A stretch of DNA of 64,000 bases from Margaritispora aquatica (Eukaryota > Ascomycota > Leotiomycetes > Helotiales > Discinellaceae), in contig VJWN01000003.1 of NCBI GenBank assembly GCA_007644065.1, forward strand, positions 1,922,001-1,986,000, written 5' to 3'. Below are positions 1 through 11,840 of this stretch, in pieces. Every line of letters begins with the position of its first letter. Position 1 is the stretch's first letter. The notes under the pieces are model-generated. The model worked only from the letters and a program-made list of their open reading frames with translations. It was not told the origin of the DNA and ran no database searches. The position numbers and the translations under genes are program-made.

Positions 1-733
1 ATCCCTAATCAGTCTAAAGCAAGTATGCCAAAGCCAATAAACCATCGTCGTAAACACAATCTGTTGCACCACGCTCCCGCCCGTTAAATACTGGCTCACT
101 ACCACAACACCAGCTAACGTCCACAGGCCCACGAAAAGGGTTTGCGGCGAGAAACGTGTCTGTGAGAAACACATGAGCTGGTAGAAGACGATGAAGGTCG
201 CGATGAGCATGGCTGATTCATCGCATAGTTGCATGGGGTACTTGAGCGTCGAGTGGAAAAGCGAAGACATGAGACCGAGATGGATGAGTGCTAGCGAGGG
301 AAGTCGGGGACTCCATCCTTTGAGTTTGAGATTATGGGCTTTAAGTAGGCCACGGAGACCGAGTAAAACTCATATGGTGTTAGCAATGGCACAGTTCAAG
401 AAGGTTGAGACATGCATACTGTACGTCGCGTTCGTGAGTGTGTTGAAGAGCTCGGCGATATGGGGAGTGAATTCATAATCCTGGTGAGAAGCAGGAGTCA
501 GTTTGAATGAGGCAAGATCCCAAATCTTCAATCATGATCGACTTTACAAATTGAAAAGTCATGGATATAGAGAAAATTAACATACCTCTTCACAAAAGCT
601 GTAAAACAAACATCAGTCCTGTCCAATCCACACCGCCCTTCAATTCAAGAACCTACTTCAACGTACTCGTCGGCGCTCCCCAAGCCGCTTGCTCAGGCGT
701 ATAGCTGATATTGGAAGTGCGATAGAAAGCCAT
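1..733 (-). CDS. Alkaline ceramidase (YPC1/YDC1 family), C-terminus beyond the window
   Basis: Integral ER-membrane hydrolase that cleaves (phyto)ceramide to sphingoid base and fatty acid. I read four exons on the minus strand: 733-657, 598-586, 480-420 and 368-1, with GT/AG borders that keep frame; 173 codons are in the window and the remainder lies off the left edge. Spliced exons 1-3 give the family N-terminus: WGAPTSTLNFCEEDY followed by IAELFNTLTNATY. Exon 4 carries FHSTLKYPMQLCDE, where the His and the Asp about ten residues later correspond to family metal/catalytic residues, followed by hydrophobic segments. The start ATG at 733 is the first one before the WGAPTS motif. The last His pair of the active site is not visible because the gene is cut. 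YPC1 and YDC1 types cannot be separated from this fragment. Identification is firm; the 13-base exon 2 is the only unusual point. Confidence 0.9.
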
Positions 734-1275
734 TGTCTCTTTACCTCAACCTGGTAATGCGTTGCTTTGTCGTCAAAATAAACAGAAGGGAAAATGCACC
801 AACAAGTATAATCACATGATGCGGCCGCGACACTTTTGAGGCTTGGACCCCCTGCATCAGAATCAAATGACTTAGCCAGAGTTTAGAAGTTCTAAAAATT
901 CAAAATGAAGAAAGTCTGATGGAATTGCTGATTTCATTCGTTCGTTATTCGTTTTATTATTCATATATCCACAGGACCCATACTTAAAGTACGCCTAGCT
1001 TTACATGTATTATTACCATCCTCCCCGAACCTCAATCCAGCCTGGTATACAAAATCAAAATCCGAACTCCTTTCATGGGGTATATCCATTTTCCCTCTCT
1101 CGATGAACCTCTTCGTATAGTTTTCCATCGCTAATCCTAATTTCGACACGTTACAATACTCAAACATGTTGAACCTCAATGTTGGGATCATGCTTCCCGC
1201 TGTGCTCGCCTCTCGTGCTCCAGACATGATGCGCAGCCATGAACGTAGTGAAGCAAAACAGAAGCCTTTAAAGCG
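734..1275. other. Intergenic, ceramidase promoter side
   Basis: Lies between the ceramidase start and the end of the MARVEL gene, both on the minus strand. It should hold the ceramidase promoter and the MARVEL 3' UTR. An 88-codon minus-strand ORF (961-1227) begins with ATG but shows no motif; I do not count it as a gene. Confidence 0.5.
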
Positions 1276-1692
1276 TCAGTAAGTCTTTCTTTCGATCACA
1301 TTTCTCAGACCAATAACATACCACAGAAAAGCTCCAAATACACAACCCGCAACCGCCGCACTCCACGGTCCTGATCTACCCCACCATGCCCACGCGCCGA
1401 GCCAATCCGCCAGCGCAACAAAGCCCGCGAACCAGAAGATCATAGTAACCGCCTCAATGGCGAGGATGGCGTACTTATGACTGTACTGCTTGAAGCGCAA
1501 GGGGGCGACGATGAGGTAGATCAGCACGAGCAGCGTCCATACCGAAGCGAAGATCAGGAAGGAAATGGGTGAGGGAGTCCATGATGTGCCGTGCCAGAAG
1601 TGCGCGGCGTAGGCGAGGACAGCAAGGACGATGAGTGAGAAGATTGCTTGGGCGATGCGGATGGGGAGGATGATGATGGTGTTGAATGCCAT
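1276..1692 (-). CDS. MARVEL-domain four-TM membrane protein
   Basis: Single-exon gene of 138 codons starting at the ATG at 1692. Four hydrophobic stretches are evident: about residues 5-30, 40-62, 74-98 and 108-130, with short polar links, the layout of fungal MARVEL/NCE102-like proteins. The third helix region has the FWFAGFVALADWL pattern and the fourth AAVAGCVFGAFLW, both typical of fungal MARVEL proteins, and the tail is short and basic (RNVIERKTY). Members sit in the plasma membrane and are linked to membrane microdomains; the exact role of this one is unknown. It is slightly shorter than most family members (about 150-180 residues), so a missed 3' exon is possible but not needed. Neighbours give no functional hint. 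Confidence 0.75.
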   Translation of the reverse strand: MAFNTIIILPIRIAQAIFSLIVLAVLAYAAHFWHGTSWTPSPISFLIFASVWTLLVLIYLIVAPLRFKQYSHKYAILAIEAVTMIFWFAGFVALADWLGAWAWWGRSGPWSAAVAGCVFGAFLWYVIGLRNVIERKTY

Positions 1693-2638
1693 TTTGGCAG
1701 TTTAGTGAGTTGGCCTGTTCGGATAGCTTTGTAGAGAGACTAAACTCGAGGTTTCAAGATGAAGTAATGGTTCTTTACCTGTCACTAGGTAGGTACGTAT
1801 ATAGGTAGGTTTGGAAGCTTGGGGAGTTTCTTTTCCTTTGTCTACTCGAGCAGGCGAGTTCTTATTAAACAGCCAACAAAGAGACACCAACAACCCAAGC
1901 TAACCAAGGCCCAAGACTCAAGAACCAAGCTTCTAGCACCACCCGTTCACCACCCACCACCTCATAGCTCACCATTCCACTCCAAACAGTCGCTACCTAT
2001 TCGTGGCGGCAAATGCCAAGTTCAAGGTGTGGGAAGGTGGTAAGTTGATTCACAAACCATACGTATCTTAACGTGGCGCAGGGATGTGGACCGGAATCGT
2101 GCCCCGCATTCCACTCCAATCCTTGGGTGTCGTGTGCCAAGTTTCAAGGTTCTTGCTGTGCGACAACATGACGTCGACTGAGGATTTTTTTTGACATGCT
2201 CTCAGCTGTGAAGATCAGGCTGGTTTGAGTTTCAGATGGGATGATTGGTTGTGAGGGTGGATGTTCGGCAGTCGTGGTGTTTGGCATGGATGATAGGTTG
2301 GCAAGCAATGATGATGCCGAGAGGAAATACGAGCAGATCAATTGGTGAGGGGATGGTGGATTGCATGTGGTCTTTGGAGGATGACTCTTTGTATCTGGAG
2401 GCTTAATTGGTGTTTATGGGTGCTTTATAAGGTTTTTGACATAAGAAGGTATTCTTGACGTTGTTATAGTCTCACTGTGGAGTTTTGAGACTGCCACCTC
2501 TGATAACTCATGATGAACAAAGTCGTAGAAAACAAGATAGATATCTTCATTCTTAAGTAATCCATTGATGGTGGCAAGAACTCCAGCCCATGCTACCTTT
2601 TACATCCCAAAACTCCCACCAAAATACAACCCATAAGC
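1693..2638. other. Intergenic, no gene seen
   Basis: Upstream of the MARVEL gene and downstream of BMS1. It contains short TAGG/CCTA-type runs near 1785-1812 and a pyrimidine-rich patch near 1930-1990. ORFs here are short and motif-free. Confidence 0.5.
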
Positions 2639-5600
2639 TCACTTAGAATATTTTCCTCTCTTCCCACCTCCACCACCACCATCAGCATCCGCTCTCCGCT
2701 TCTTCCCCTCCTTCCGCCAATACTCCTGCTTCTCAGCCTTCTCCCGCTCCCCTCTCTTCTCCTGATTCTCCGCCACCTTCTTGCGATACACCACCCTCTT
2801 CTCTTCCTTCTTCTCCCTTCGCTTCGAGACTTTCTCGTTCCTAAGCGTCATGATCTTCTGCATCAGGTCCCGCGCCTTCTTCTCTTCGCCGCCCAGCACC
2901 ACTGCACGCTTCGCCATGTACGTTTCCTTGCTCTGCTTCTTGGTCTGTATGATCTGTGACTTGAAGGGGAGCTCGGCCGCTATGGCGCGAGGTACCCGTA
3001 GCGGGTTGAAGTGTCTTGTTACACGCTCCACGGGCTTGTATTGACTGTTCTTCTGCTGGGGCGTTTGCAAGTTCTGGTCTCGTCTCACTTCGCCTGTGAG
3101 GCGCATGCCTGACCAGCCGATCAGGTTCGTCACGGGGTTGTAGAAGCGGTGTGGTTTGATGGGGTACCAGGCTCGTAGGAAGACGATGTCACTCATTAGG
3201 ATTTTGTCTTCAAAGGTGGCTCGGAAGTGACCTTCGGGTTTGCTGAGAGCTTTCTTGATCTGTCCTCTGATTCCTGAGACAGTCTTGATTGAGGCACCTT
3301 CAAACTTGGCGATTTCTACGGAAGTTGTGAACATGTCCTTAATGAAGGCTGTGTTCTTGAAGATCTTATAAGGTGTTCCGGTAAGCTTGAGCTTTTTGAC
3401 AATTTCTGACGCTTCATCTACGTTCAAGACAGTGCCTGTTGCTGCTATCCGGAATCCTGGGTTCTTGGATGAAAATGACTGGTAGCATGAGAATCCCGTG
3501 TTTGGCGCAATGAGAGGCCCATAGAATGTTCCAAAACAATGCATGTGCTCAGGTGTGTACTTCAGCATACGATTCCGTACTCGAGAGTCCGATATGCTGT
3601 ATACGGGCATGGTTTGAAACCTTCTCCAGCCCATCGAGAATATGAGGGGGTCGTTCGTTTTCAGAATCTTCTTGTGCCATCTGTGGCGCTTTATCCGAAC
3701 CTGGACGAAGCCAAATCGATCTTCGACTGCGGACAATCCTCCAACTATGATAGGCATCTTGGGGTTGAACTTGGTCACAAACTCGGAAGGTATACCTTCA
3801 AGAACAATCTTAGCGTACTGGCCAGCTCTGAAACCTTCGACATTAACCCTCTGCCCATCATCGAGTAATTCGAATTCCGATTTGTTGATATCGAGTTGCT
3901 TCTGGATCTGAGCCTTCTGTGCATCATACCAATCGTCCTCACCAAACTCCTCGTCATCGCCGCCTTCTCTCCGAGCAACAGCTTTATCATTATTGAATCC
4001 TTCTCGATCTTCCTCTTCGAATCGTAGTTTCAATTCTTCTTTCCTCCGAGCGTTCTTCTCACGTTCAGCCTCGAGATCAGTTGGCTTCGCCTCAGAAGAC
4101 TCCTCTGCCTCAAGATCTTGAAACTCTCCATCACCCTCACCGTCTGAATCTTCCTCATCGTCATCTTCACTGCCGCTCTCCTCTCCGGACTTGCCCTTCA
4201 GTAGATCGGCCGTTGAGAACCGTTGTCGCAGCTTCTCAATCGCATCATCCACTGCCCATTTTGTTTCCAGAGCCTCATAGTCCATGATAGGTATTGCCCG
4301 ATCTTCGTAGAACTCATCCGATATATCTCGTCCGGACTTTTTGAAGAATGTTTCATCCTCAGAATCCTCAATATCCTCTTCCTCTTCCGCCTCCTCCTCT
4401 ACCTCCCCCTTCCATCGCTTGAGTACCTCGGTTGGTGTCAAAGATTCATTGTACATCAGTTTTGCAAGATCTGAAGTTCGGTACGACCGTTTTCGTTTAT
4501 GCATCTTCTGTGCTGTTTCCAGCATGTTTTGTTTCCAACGAGCAGCACCTTCTTCCTCATCGAAGGAATCGTCCTCATCCTCCTCGACCTCGTCGCCTGA
4601 TATCGATCCCAGATCAGAATCACTGTCCGCAAAAGCAACATCCTCATCCTCCTTGTCATTAAGTTTTCGAAATGCTTTCCCTAATTTCTCCTCCGCAATG
4701 TCTGCCTCATCCTCAGAATCAGGCTCTTCGCCACTAACAAAACCCTCATCTTCGCCTAAATTTTCATCATCAGATTGCTCATCACGTTCGACAAACCGGG
4801 CTGAACGTTGCTTCTTCCGACCAGTATCTTCCTCCTCGGGATCTTTGGCGATGGCGTCGCCATTCTTGAAGATTTGTATGCCGTCATCAGTTTCTCCTAG
4901 AGTTTTCCTCTTGTTCTGTAAATTGACGATCATCCCTTCTCCTTGACCTCGTTCCTCCTCATCGCCTTCTTGATCGAAGTTAAACCCCTTTTCCCGGGTA
5001 ATCCAGATGGTATCTCCATCAATTTTCAGACCACTCTTGTCGGACATCGGCGCATGAAGCTTTTTCTCCTTCTCGTCGAGTCGCTTCCGTCCTGTTTTGC
5101 CGGATGCTTTGGCTGCCGCTTGATCCATGAAGGGGGTTGGGCATGGATCTGGTAATGCCTCCATTGACGTTATTGAGTAATCTCCGAGTCCTGGTATGTG
5201 TACTCTCTGGCCCTGTGCTGAAAAGTTTGTACCGCGCAGGTAGCCGGATAAGACTACCGTTCGATCACAGGTGCCGTCTTCCTCGACTTTTGCTGGGTGT
5301 GTGATATCTCGGAAACTATCGATGATGGAATATGGATGTGAATTTCGCCAGATCAGAGGTCTTGGGTTCTTCATAACCGAAATAAATCGAGAAAGATTGT
5401 GGATTTCCCGATCCGGGTACCGCCCGTTGATGACCCCTGACAAGTAGAAGAGATGTGCTCCTTGGTATAACTCGCTCCAGAATCTGTTCTTCAGTCGCTT
5501 TTTGGCATCCTTCAAAGTCTGAGGTTTCCGGAATAGGTCCAAATGTGTGAGAATTCCAAAAACATTTCCAGGCATACCACTTGCAGCCAAGATATTCAAA

Positions 5601-6152
5601 AACTCCATAGTCTCCATTTCGAAGCCAAAATTTCCATCAATCATTAATAACACAATATCCGCTACCTTCGACATATCCACCATGGCCTCCAATTCGTTCG
5701 GACATTCTACAAATGTGAGGCGCTGCTTCTTCGATGTTACTACCGTGATCGGTCCTTGAGGCTCAGACAACGTCTCCTTTGCGTATCTCTTCACCAAGGA
5801 TTTCAGCAAGGTCGTCTTTCCAACTCCAGGAGGTCCAACGATGGTGACGAGACGTGGCGGGGGTTCTTCTGGTATGCGATCGACCTGCGGTACATGAAAG
5901 CGCTTTTCCTTAATCTGCGACGGGTTAGCAGAAATTCTACAGGCGAAGACCTGTTATTCGTACATCATTCGATCGTGCCGCAGTTTTCGCAAGTCTTCCT
6001 GAATTGGCAAATGCAAAAGCTTTCGGATTTTTGTCTTTTTTATGTCAGCTATTTCACCTTTTTGGGGGCTGCACATGCTTACCTCCAGTATGCTTCTTCT
6101 TTTCTTTTGTCCCTTTCGAAGCTCTATGGGGTTTGTTCGATTGGTCCTCCAT
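2639..6152 (-). CDS. BMS1: Ribosome biogenesis GTPase Bms1
   Basis: Nucleolar GTPase of the 90S/SSU processome needed for 40S subunit maturation. Three exons: 6152-6083, 6034-5964 and 5914-2639, giving 1138 residues (yeast Bms1 is similar in size). The first two small exons encode the basic N-terminus and KNPKAFAFANSGRLAKTAAR, characteristic of the family. The P-loop GPPGVGKT is at about residues 74-81, followed by GPITVVTSKKQRLTF, VECPNELEAMVDMSKVADIV and the THLDLF motif. Next come the AARP2CN-type beta domain, a long acidic Asp/Glu-rich middle region, and the C-terminal Bms1/Tsr1 (DUF663) domain with FGFVQVRIKRHRWHKKILK. The tail is strongly basic and glycine-rich (KKRRADADGGGGGGKRGKYS). 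The exon-1/2 joint yields Asp where relatives usually have Gly, so that acceptor could be off by a few bases. It shares its upstream region with the divergent inhibitor gene. Confidence 0.96.
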
Positions 6153-6782
6153 CTTCGCTCAATTAATTCACAAAGTTCTTCGCGGATGCGCCAAAACCTT
6201 CATGATGTACACTTTGGTGTTGCTGCTAAATTTTGCTCTGGACTTTTTAGTGGGGCCTTGAGCTAGTCAAGTTTGGTCACTAGTGTGCTTTGGATAAGCT
6301 TATCACAATCCGATAAGTTCTATGATCCTCGGCCTGTTCAATCAGATGTATCAACGCTTCACTTCGGCACAATTCTGCATGAAACCCCTCCAAGCCCGCT
6401 ACATTTTGCTTATTACTTGCATCTACCCAGTTGGGAGTTATCTGCAGTGGACTTGTGTGTTTTCGGGCTGAATTATCACCACCGATATGGCGAGTCGTGT
6501 GCGAATGACGTAGATTTAGGCTGTCACAGGACGAGAGCTGCAAGAGGACGAAGTACCCCTCCACTCCACTTGGCAGCACGAGTAATACCAGCGAGTGAGT
6601 AGTAGTGGTGGGGTCAGCAAGTAAGTGAACAGTATGGAGAGGAGAGGGATATATAACCCCTCCATCAGCATCAAGTCTCTTGCTAAATCGATTCATTCTT
6701 ACTTGCTTACTCGTTCAACTGTGCAAACTTGCGTAAATTACCTTTCAAACAACTTCTTTCAAACATCTATATATCATTCAAT
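6153..6782. promoter_or_regulatory. Divergent promoter region BMS1 / PBI2-like gene
   Basis: Shared upstream DNA of two head-to-head genes. On the plus strand a TATATAA box lies at 6650-6656, about 130 bases before the inhibitor ATG. CCCCT (reverse of the AGGGG stress element) occurs at 6556-6560 and 6657-6661, and TGACGTA near 6505-6512 resembles a bZIP/CRE site. Function of these sites is inferred from motif match only. Confidence 0.4.
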
Positions 6783-7188
6783 ATGCCTGAGTATATCGTA
6801 AGAACTCAACATCGAGAAGCTATCCCGCAATAGCTAGGGCAAAGCTGACGAAAGACAGGTTTCTCTTGCAACTGGTCTTAGCGAAGAGCAGTACGCTGCG
6901 TATGTTGTCTTTTGTCTTTTGTTATAGATATGTTTAAAGCTGACTACCGTCCAGGGCCCAGAAACATGCTGTTGAGCAAGGCGGAAAGATCACCTCAACC
7001 TTTGAGCGTGAAGGTGTCGCACCAGGATTTGTGTAAGTGACCTTCCAAAAATTCTGCTTTGCGACAAGCAAACGTCATTCTAACATTTCCTATCTAGTGT
7101 CGATTTCCCAGCGGATTCTGTTACCACTATGGAGAAAGCTCCCAATGTCGTGGGAGTTGAGAGCAATGGAGTGATGAAGACGCAATAA
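6783..7188 (+). CDS. PBI2: PBI2-like proteinase B inhibitor (inhibitor I9 family)
   Basis: Small cytosolic/vacuolar inhibitor related to subtilisin propeptides; yeast Pbi2 inhibits vacuolar proteinase B and, as LMA1 with thioredoxin, aids vacuole fusion. Four exons: 6783-6797, 6859-6899, 6955-7032 and 7098-7188; all borders are GT/AG and the sum is exactly 75 codons (74 residues), the length of yeast Pbi2. Recognisable features are the start MPEYIVSLATG, a helix with KHAVEQGGKI, the beta strand around FEREGVAPGFVVDFPADSV and the C-terminal end KTQ. No signal peptide, as expected. No single exon is long, so the gene is easily missed by ORF search. A TATA box and CCCCT motifs lie upstream, which would fit stress control (inference). 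Confidence 0.85.
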
Positions 7189-7427
7189 TTGGCGTACAAT
7201 ATGCTGAAGATGTCGGATTTGTGTAACTACTAGGTTGGGACTAAGATTGAGGGTTATATCAAATATAATGAGATGGACCTGTTGATAAATAAACATCCCC
7301 TTCCCGTGTGTCATTCTTTGTCGTTGATATGGAGGAGATGACGCTAGCCAAGTTTCGAGATTCCTCGTCTGAAGTTAACCAGTTCTATATCTACGCCCTG
7401 CTTCCCGCAACCACCCAATTCTCGAAC

Positions 7428-8850
7428 ATGAAGTCTGTATACCATCCACTCTCAAGAATCAACTTTAAAGTCAAACCCTCATCTTTCTCCCGAACAGTCA
7501 CCAATTATTCGCGTCCTGGGAGGCATCCATCCCCTTCAGCTCACAAGTGGTCCCATCCTCCAAGCTCGACAACTATCGCCGACGACGAAGTAGCAAGTCT
7601 TGCGAGCAAGTCTCTACATTCTCTAAGCTTGGCAGATCTTGTGAAGTACAAACTTTTCCTTGTCTTTTGATAAGACGTCTCTAATTAGAAGTAGACATGG
7701 TCGGCCACCGCTTTCCAAAGAAGACCTCTTCTCGTCTGCCAATTTCACCCTCTCTCTCCTCCCTATCCGTCTAGCTCATCGAATACAAGCTCTACGAAAT
7801 CTCCCATTCATTGTCGTCTCCAATCCGAACATCTCTAAAATCTATAATAATTACCTACATTCATTATCTACCCTCTTACCATACAAATCCAAGACCATTT
7901 CAAGCCTTGATGACGAGATTCACTTCACTTCTGTACTGGCAGATTTGGTAGAAACGCACGCTCATACAATTCCAACTCTTGCCCGCGGATTTCTTGAATG
8001 CAGAAAATACATCAGCTCGGAAGATGTCACCAAATTTCTGGATGAGCATTTACGGGCCAGAATTGGTACTCGATTGATTGCAGAGCAGCATATCGCTCTC
8101 CATATCTCGTCCCAGCCTCACCAGGAACCTGGGTACGATCAAGGCAATATTGACTTCTCAGACTCCTATATCGGAGTTATCGACACTGCATTACAACCAG
8201 CTTCGATCATCAATTCCTGTGGAAACTTTGTCTCCGAGATTTGCGAGCTGAAGTATGGGGTCCGCCCAACTTGGGTTATTGATGGAGAACCATCTACAAC
8301 CTTCGCGTTTGTCCCAGTACATCTGGAGTACATAATCACAGAGTTGATGAAGAACGCATTCCGTGCAACCGTTGAAGCAGGCAGGTCTCATGAGCCGATT
8401 GTTATTACAATCGCTGCAGAGCCCGAAAGTTCTGGCCATGCTCATTTACAACAAACTAGGCCACCAAACTCTGGTCTCGACAATTCTTTGGATGAAAATC
8501 CATCGATAAAACCCTTTGAGGATTCAGCTCCTGGTGTCACGATTCGCATTCGTGACAGAGGGGGTGGCATTAGTCCAGAAGTTCTTCCTGACATATGGTC
8601 ATATTCATTCACAACTTTTTCAGACGATGATGAGCTTCCTGGCCAGAACTCTGTGAGTAGCATGGATGCTCTTAACATGATATCAGGCGCTGGTGGAGAG
8701 GGAAGTTCAATTGCAGGATTGGGATACGGGCTGCCACTTGGCCGAGCTTATGCTGAGTACTTTGGAGGCGGCATTGCCGTGCAGAGTTTGTATGGCTGGG
8801 GATGTGATGTATATCTACGCCTGAAAGGTTTAGGCAGACCAAAGGGTTGA
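7428..8850 (+). CDS. Mitochondrial pyruvate/branched-chain 2-oxoacid dehydrogenase kinase
   Basis: GHKL-fold protein kinase of the mitochondrial matrix that phosphorylates and inactivates pyruvate or branched-chain 2-oxoacid dehydrogenase E1. Two exons, 7428-7645 and 7689-8850, give 459 residues. I chose the ATG at 7428 because the residues after it (MKSVYHPLSRINFKVKPS, rich in Arg, Ser and Thr) look like a transit peptide; the open frame extends 5' to 7308 but without an ATG that far. An N-terminal four-helix BCDHK domain contains SLLPIRLAHRIQALRNLPF. The ATP site has the N box ELMKNAFRATVEA, G1 box IRDRGGGIS and G2 box GLGYGLPLGRAYAEYFGG. The C-terminal DW motif of animal PDKs is absent; the protein is nearer the yeast Pkp2-like fungal type. 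Which E1 is the substrate cannot be told from sequence. The gene starts only about 240 bases after the inhibitor gene. Confidence 0.9.
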
Positions 8851-9382
8851 AAGCTTGATCTAAAGATTCTCAACTCTACACAAAGATCGGTGCCGAGCAC
8901 TCCATTTGAAGAAAATTCTGAACAGAGCAAGTCTTATTTTGCTGTGAAGCCCTGGCTCGAGACATGGGGCGCAAAGAGCCGAGGGCATCTCGCTATGTAG
9001 CGACTCAATACGCTCTATACCCGTCTCGAAATTGCATCACACACACACGAAGGAACCATACTAGGAGATACCAAAGCTTTTCCATAGCACCAAAATAAAC
9101 AAATCATTTTCAAACAGTTATGAGGCAAGCTGTGAGATACTACATATGTTGGTTGGTTGCCATTGGCTAGATCCTGAGACGAAGGCTTCTAGCGAGGCCA
9201 ACTGACCCCGGAATTCTCACACAGCTGCCTGCAAAAGGCCCCTACGCGCTCTATTCTGCCACAAGAGGCTATGCTGCGCTCTTCTGAGGCCGACAGCAGG
9301 GCTCTCAGTTCGTGCATACTTCGCTCCGACTCTGAAGTCCACATTCTTCACTATTTTACACATCTCTTGCATCTTACTCGCT
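8851..9382. other. Intergenic, promoter of the ankyrin gene
   Basis: No ORF with support. A short (CA)n tract lies near 9040-9048. The 3' half should serve as promoter of the gene at 9383. Confidence 0.4.
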
Positions 9383-11840
9383 ATGGATGTCCTCTCTGGT
9401 ACTGCAAGTGTGATTGCAATCGTTCAGCTGTGTGAGAGCATCAAGAAACTAATCGTTTTTGGGAAAGCTGTCCAAGATGCACCAGCGACAGTTCTTAAGC
9501 TCTTCCAGGACCTCGAGTTACTTGGACTCGTCGTCTTTCAAGCTCGCAACATTCTCTATCGGCTTGCTTTTGATGAGCTTAGTGAGAAAGCGATACAAAA
9601 TTGCGAACAGAAAGTATTCATATTGCTTGAAAAAGTCATCAAAGCGCAAGCAATATTTCAGAGCGGATCTTACAGACGTCGGACGTGGGCGTCTTTAAAG
9701 ATTAGTTTGCAAGCGAATGAGATCACATCACTACGTGTGTCTATTGAAGAAGCAAAGTCTATTATTCAAATCATTCAAAGCAACACAATACTGTAAGAGC
9801 GTTCCATTTCTGCAAGGAATCTCAACTAAATAAGCTTAGTGATTGCTTAAACTCTGTTGACCAAAAACAACAGCAGGCTCTTATTGAAATCGCGACAATT
9901 AGCCAATTGATCAAAGAAATCTCGCCGTCACAATCCACAATTGTGAACACAAGTATGAAGATTTACTCGATTGGGCAAACTGCTCCGTTTCAGCATCCTC
10001 AAATCAGTACTAAAGCGCAATCCGACGACTCAACCTACAATGTTCCAAAGCAAGCTGTTCACTCACAACATGATATGCAGCTAGGCAGTACAAATACAAA
10101 GCGAGAAGGTGCTCCAGGTCATCATGCCCTGCCAGTATTACTTCAGAGGCGTGAATTACGCGCTTCCAGTAAAGCCACATATTGGACCCCTCTATTTGAC
10201 ATTCACAGTGACTTAAGATCTTTCGAAGTAACGAGTAAAGTTGATACTGACACCTGGACGAATGAAGACAAAGAGCACAGGTACCTCATTTTGCCAGGTG
10301 CAGCAAGCAAACTCTTCGGGTTTCATCGTGGAGTCGTATTCTCGGCAAAGTCTAGCATGGGATGGAAGTATACGATACAGACATTCCGCTTGGTTCCTGA
10401 TGACTCTATGATCTTTGAGTTTTGTAAGACAGGCAATGTTGGAGGACTTCGGGCATTATTTAAGCGTGGAAACGCTTCCCCTTGGGATCGTGATGCAGAA
10501 GGAAGGACTCCTTTATGGGTATGCTTCCTCCTCCAATGTTGCAGATGCCAATGCTAAATCTAGTGCCATGTAGATTGCTGCACAAGCACTGCAGCTAGAA
10601 ATTGCAAAAGTCTTGTTACAGGAGGGTGCAGATCCAAACGAGTGTGACTGGAAGTACAACGCGTAAGACCTCTGAGGATGCCTGTGAATCTCCTTACCCA
10701 GATGCTTACTGACTACCCCAAAGCGAACCAATTTACGGCGTTGTAAAAAGTACGACGCTTGATGTCGAACCAAAATTAGCAATGATTCGAATTCTCAACT
10801 CACACAAACGAAATAAGCTTGATTCCTCGACGTCCTTACAAGTAATGGGTCGTTTTATCATTGACTACCGTCTTCAGAAAACATCGTCAATGCCATGGGC
10901 AGAACGTCAAGCAGCTATTACCCAACTCCTTCACACTTTACTAGCAGATCTCCACCCAGAACACCATGCAGTAGCCGAACTGCTCTTTGTCGCAGTGAGG
11001 TATTGCCACCACGGTCCTACTTTGCAGTGGATTTTAAGGACAATGAAGGGGGAGATTGAGACTACGGATGGGAGAAATTCGGTTCTCTACGAAGCTATGG
11101 GCAGGAGACTATTGGAGCGCGATCCGACTAGCATGCGGTTAATTGTGATGAGGTCGAAAAACCTACACTATTCTGTGAATGTGGGTTTCTGGACCAAGGA
11201 GAAGGAAACGCCTACTGAGCAGGCTATGCATGACATGCATGTGTTCTTGCTCTGGCGAAATCTATTAGTATCCTTGGATGTGGACATCGACCAATTCGTA
11301 AAAGACGAGCTCGCAGTTGAAGGAGGTCTTGCTTCTAAAGGATGGAATGCGCGCAGTCTGCAGGCTGTGTTTCACCTCAATGAGTCCGTGCCAGAAATGT
11401 CAGACGCTACGCAAAAGTTCGGCTTCCTAGCTTGCGACCGATGTGGCGATATAGGCGTCACAACCGGACATCGGCTGCATGTCGACTTGGCTTGGAGGAG
11501 GAGGCTCAGAACTATCCGGCTTGGAACCGAAACTGAAAAGGCTCAAGATTTTAAAGACGCCACAGTGATTGCAACTCAAGAAATTCGAGAGCGAGATAAG
11601 ACAAGAAGTATAAAAGAGAAGTTTCCATACAGACTAGTGTGCTCCAGGGCTTGTGCAGATGGTGTGTGTGCTGCCTGGCCGTTTGAGAGTGACGGGGAAG
11701 TAGACGAGAAGAGTGCATTTACATCGCCCTTTGTGAAGGATAAAAAAGAGGAAGAGAAGGAGAGAATAACTAAGTTAGTGACTAAAGTGATTGTGGAGGT
11801 GTGTCCAACGAGGGGTATGCCTGGGGCGTTCGTGGATTAA
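9383..11840 (+). CDS. STAND-type fungal N-terminal domain protein with ankyrin repeats
   Basis: Four exons (9383-9792, 9840-10518, 10574-10662, 10724-11840) join in frame to 764 residues. The N-terminus (MDVLSGTASVIAIVQLCESI, then the VQDAPATVLKLFQDLELLG helix) matches the fungal N-terminal domain of STAND/NLR-like proteins (PF17111 type), usually followed by a NACHT or NB-ARC NTPase. Here no P-loop follows; instead a linker and a domain around LPGAASKLFGFHRGVVFSA lead to two ankyrin-like units: CKTGNVGGLRALFKRG with DAEGRTPLW, and AAQALQLEIAKVLLQEGADP. The C-terminal half is unassigned and holds a possible metal site (CDRCGD near residue 620 and CSRACADGVC near residue 690). NLR-like fungal proteins act in non-self recognition; for this one a role is inference only. 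The next gene downstream is a broken F-box-like gene. Confidence 0.8.

Noticed and set aside
961..1227. 88-codon minus ORF with ATG between ceramidase and MARVEL genes
   Set aside because: No motif, no hydrophobic segment or splice partner; length within chance.
4341..4946. 201-codon plus-strand Ser-rich ORF
   Set aside because: Antisense shadow of the acidic Asp/Glu-rich region of BMS1.
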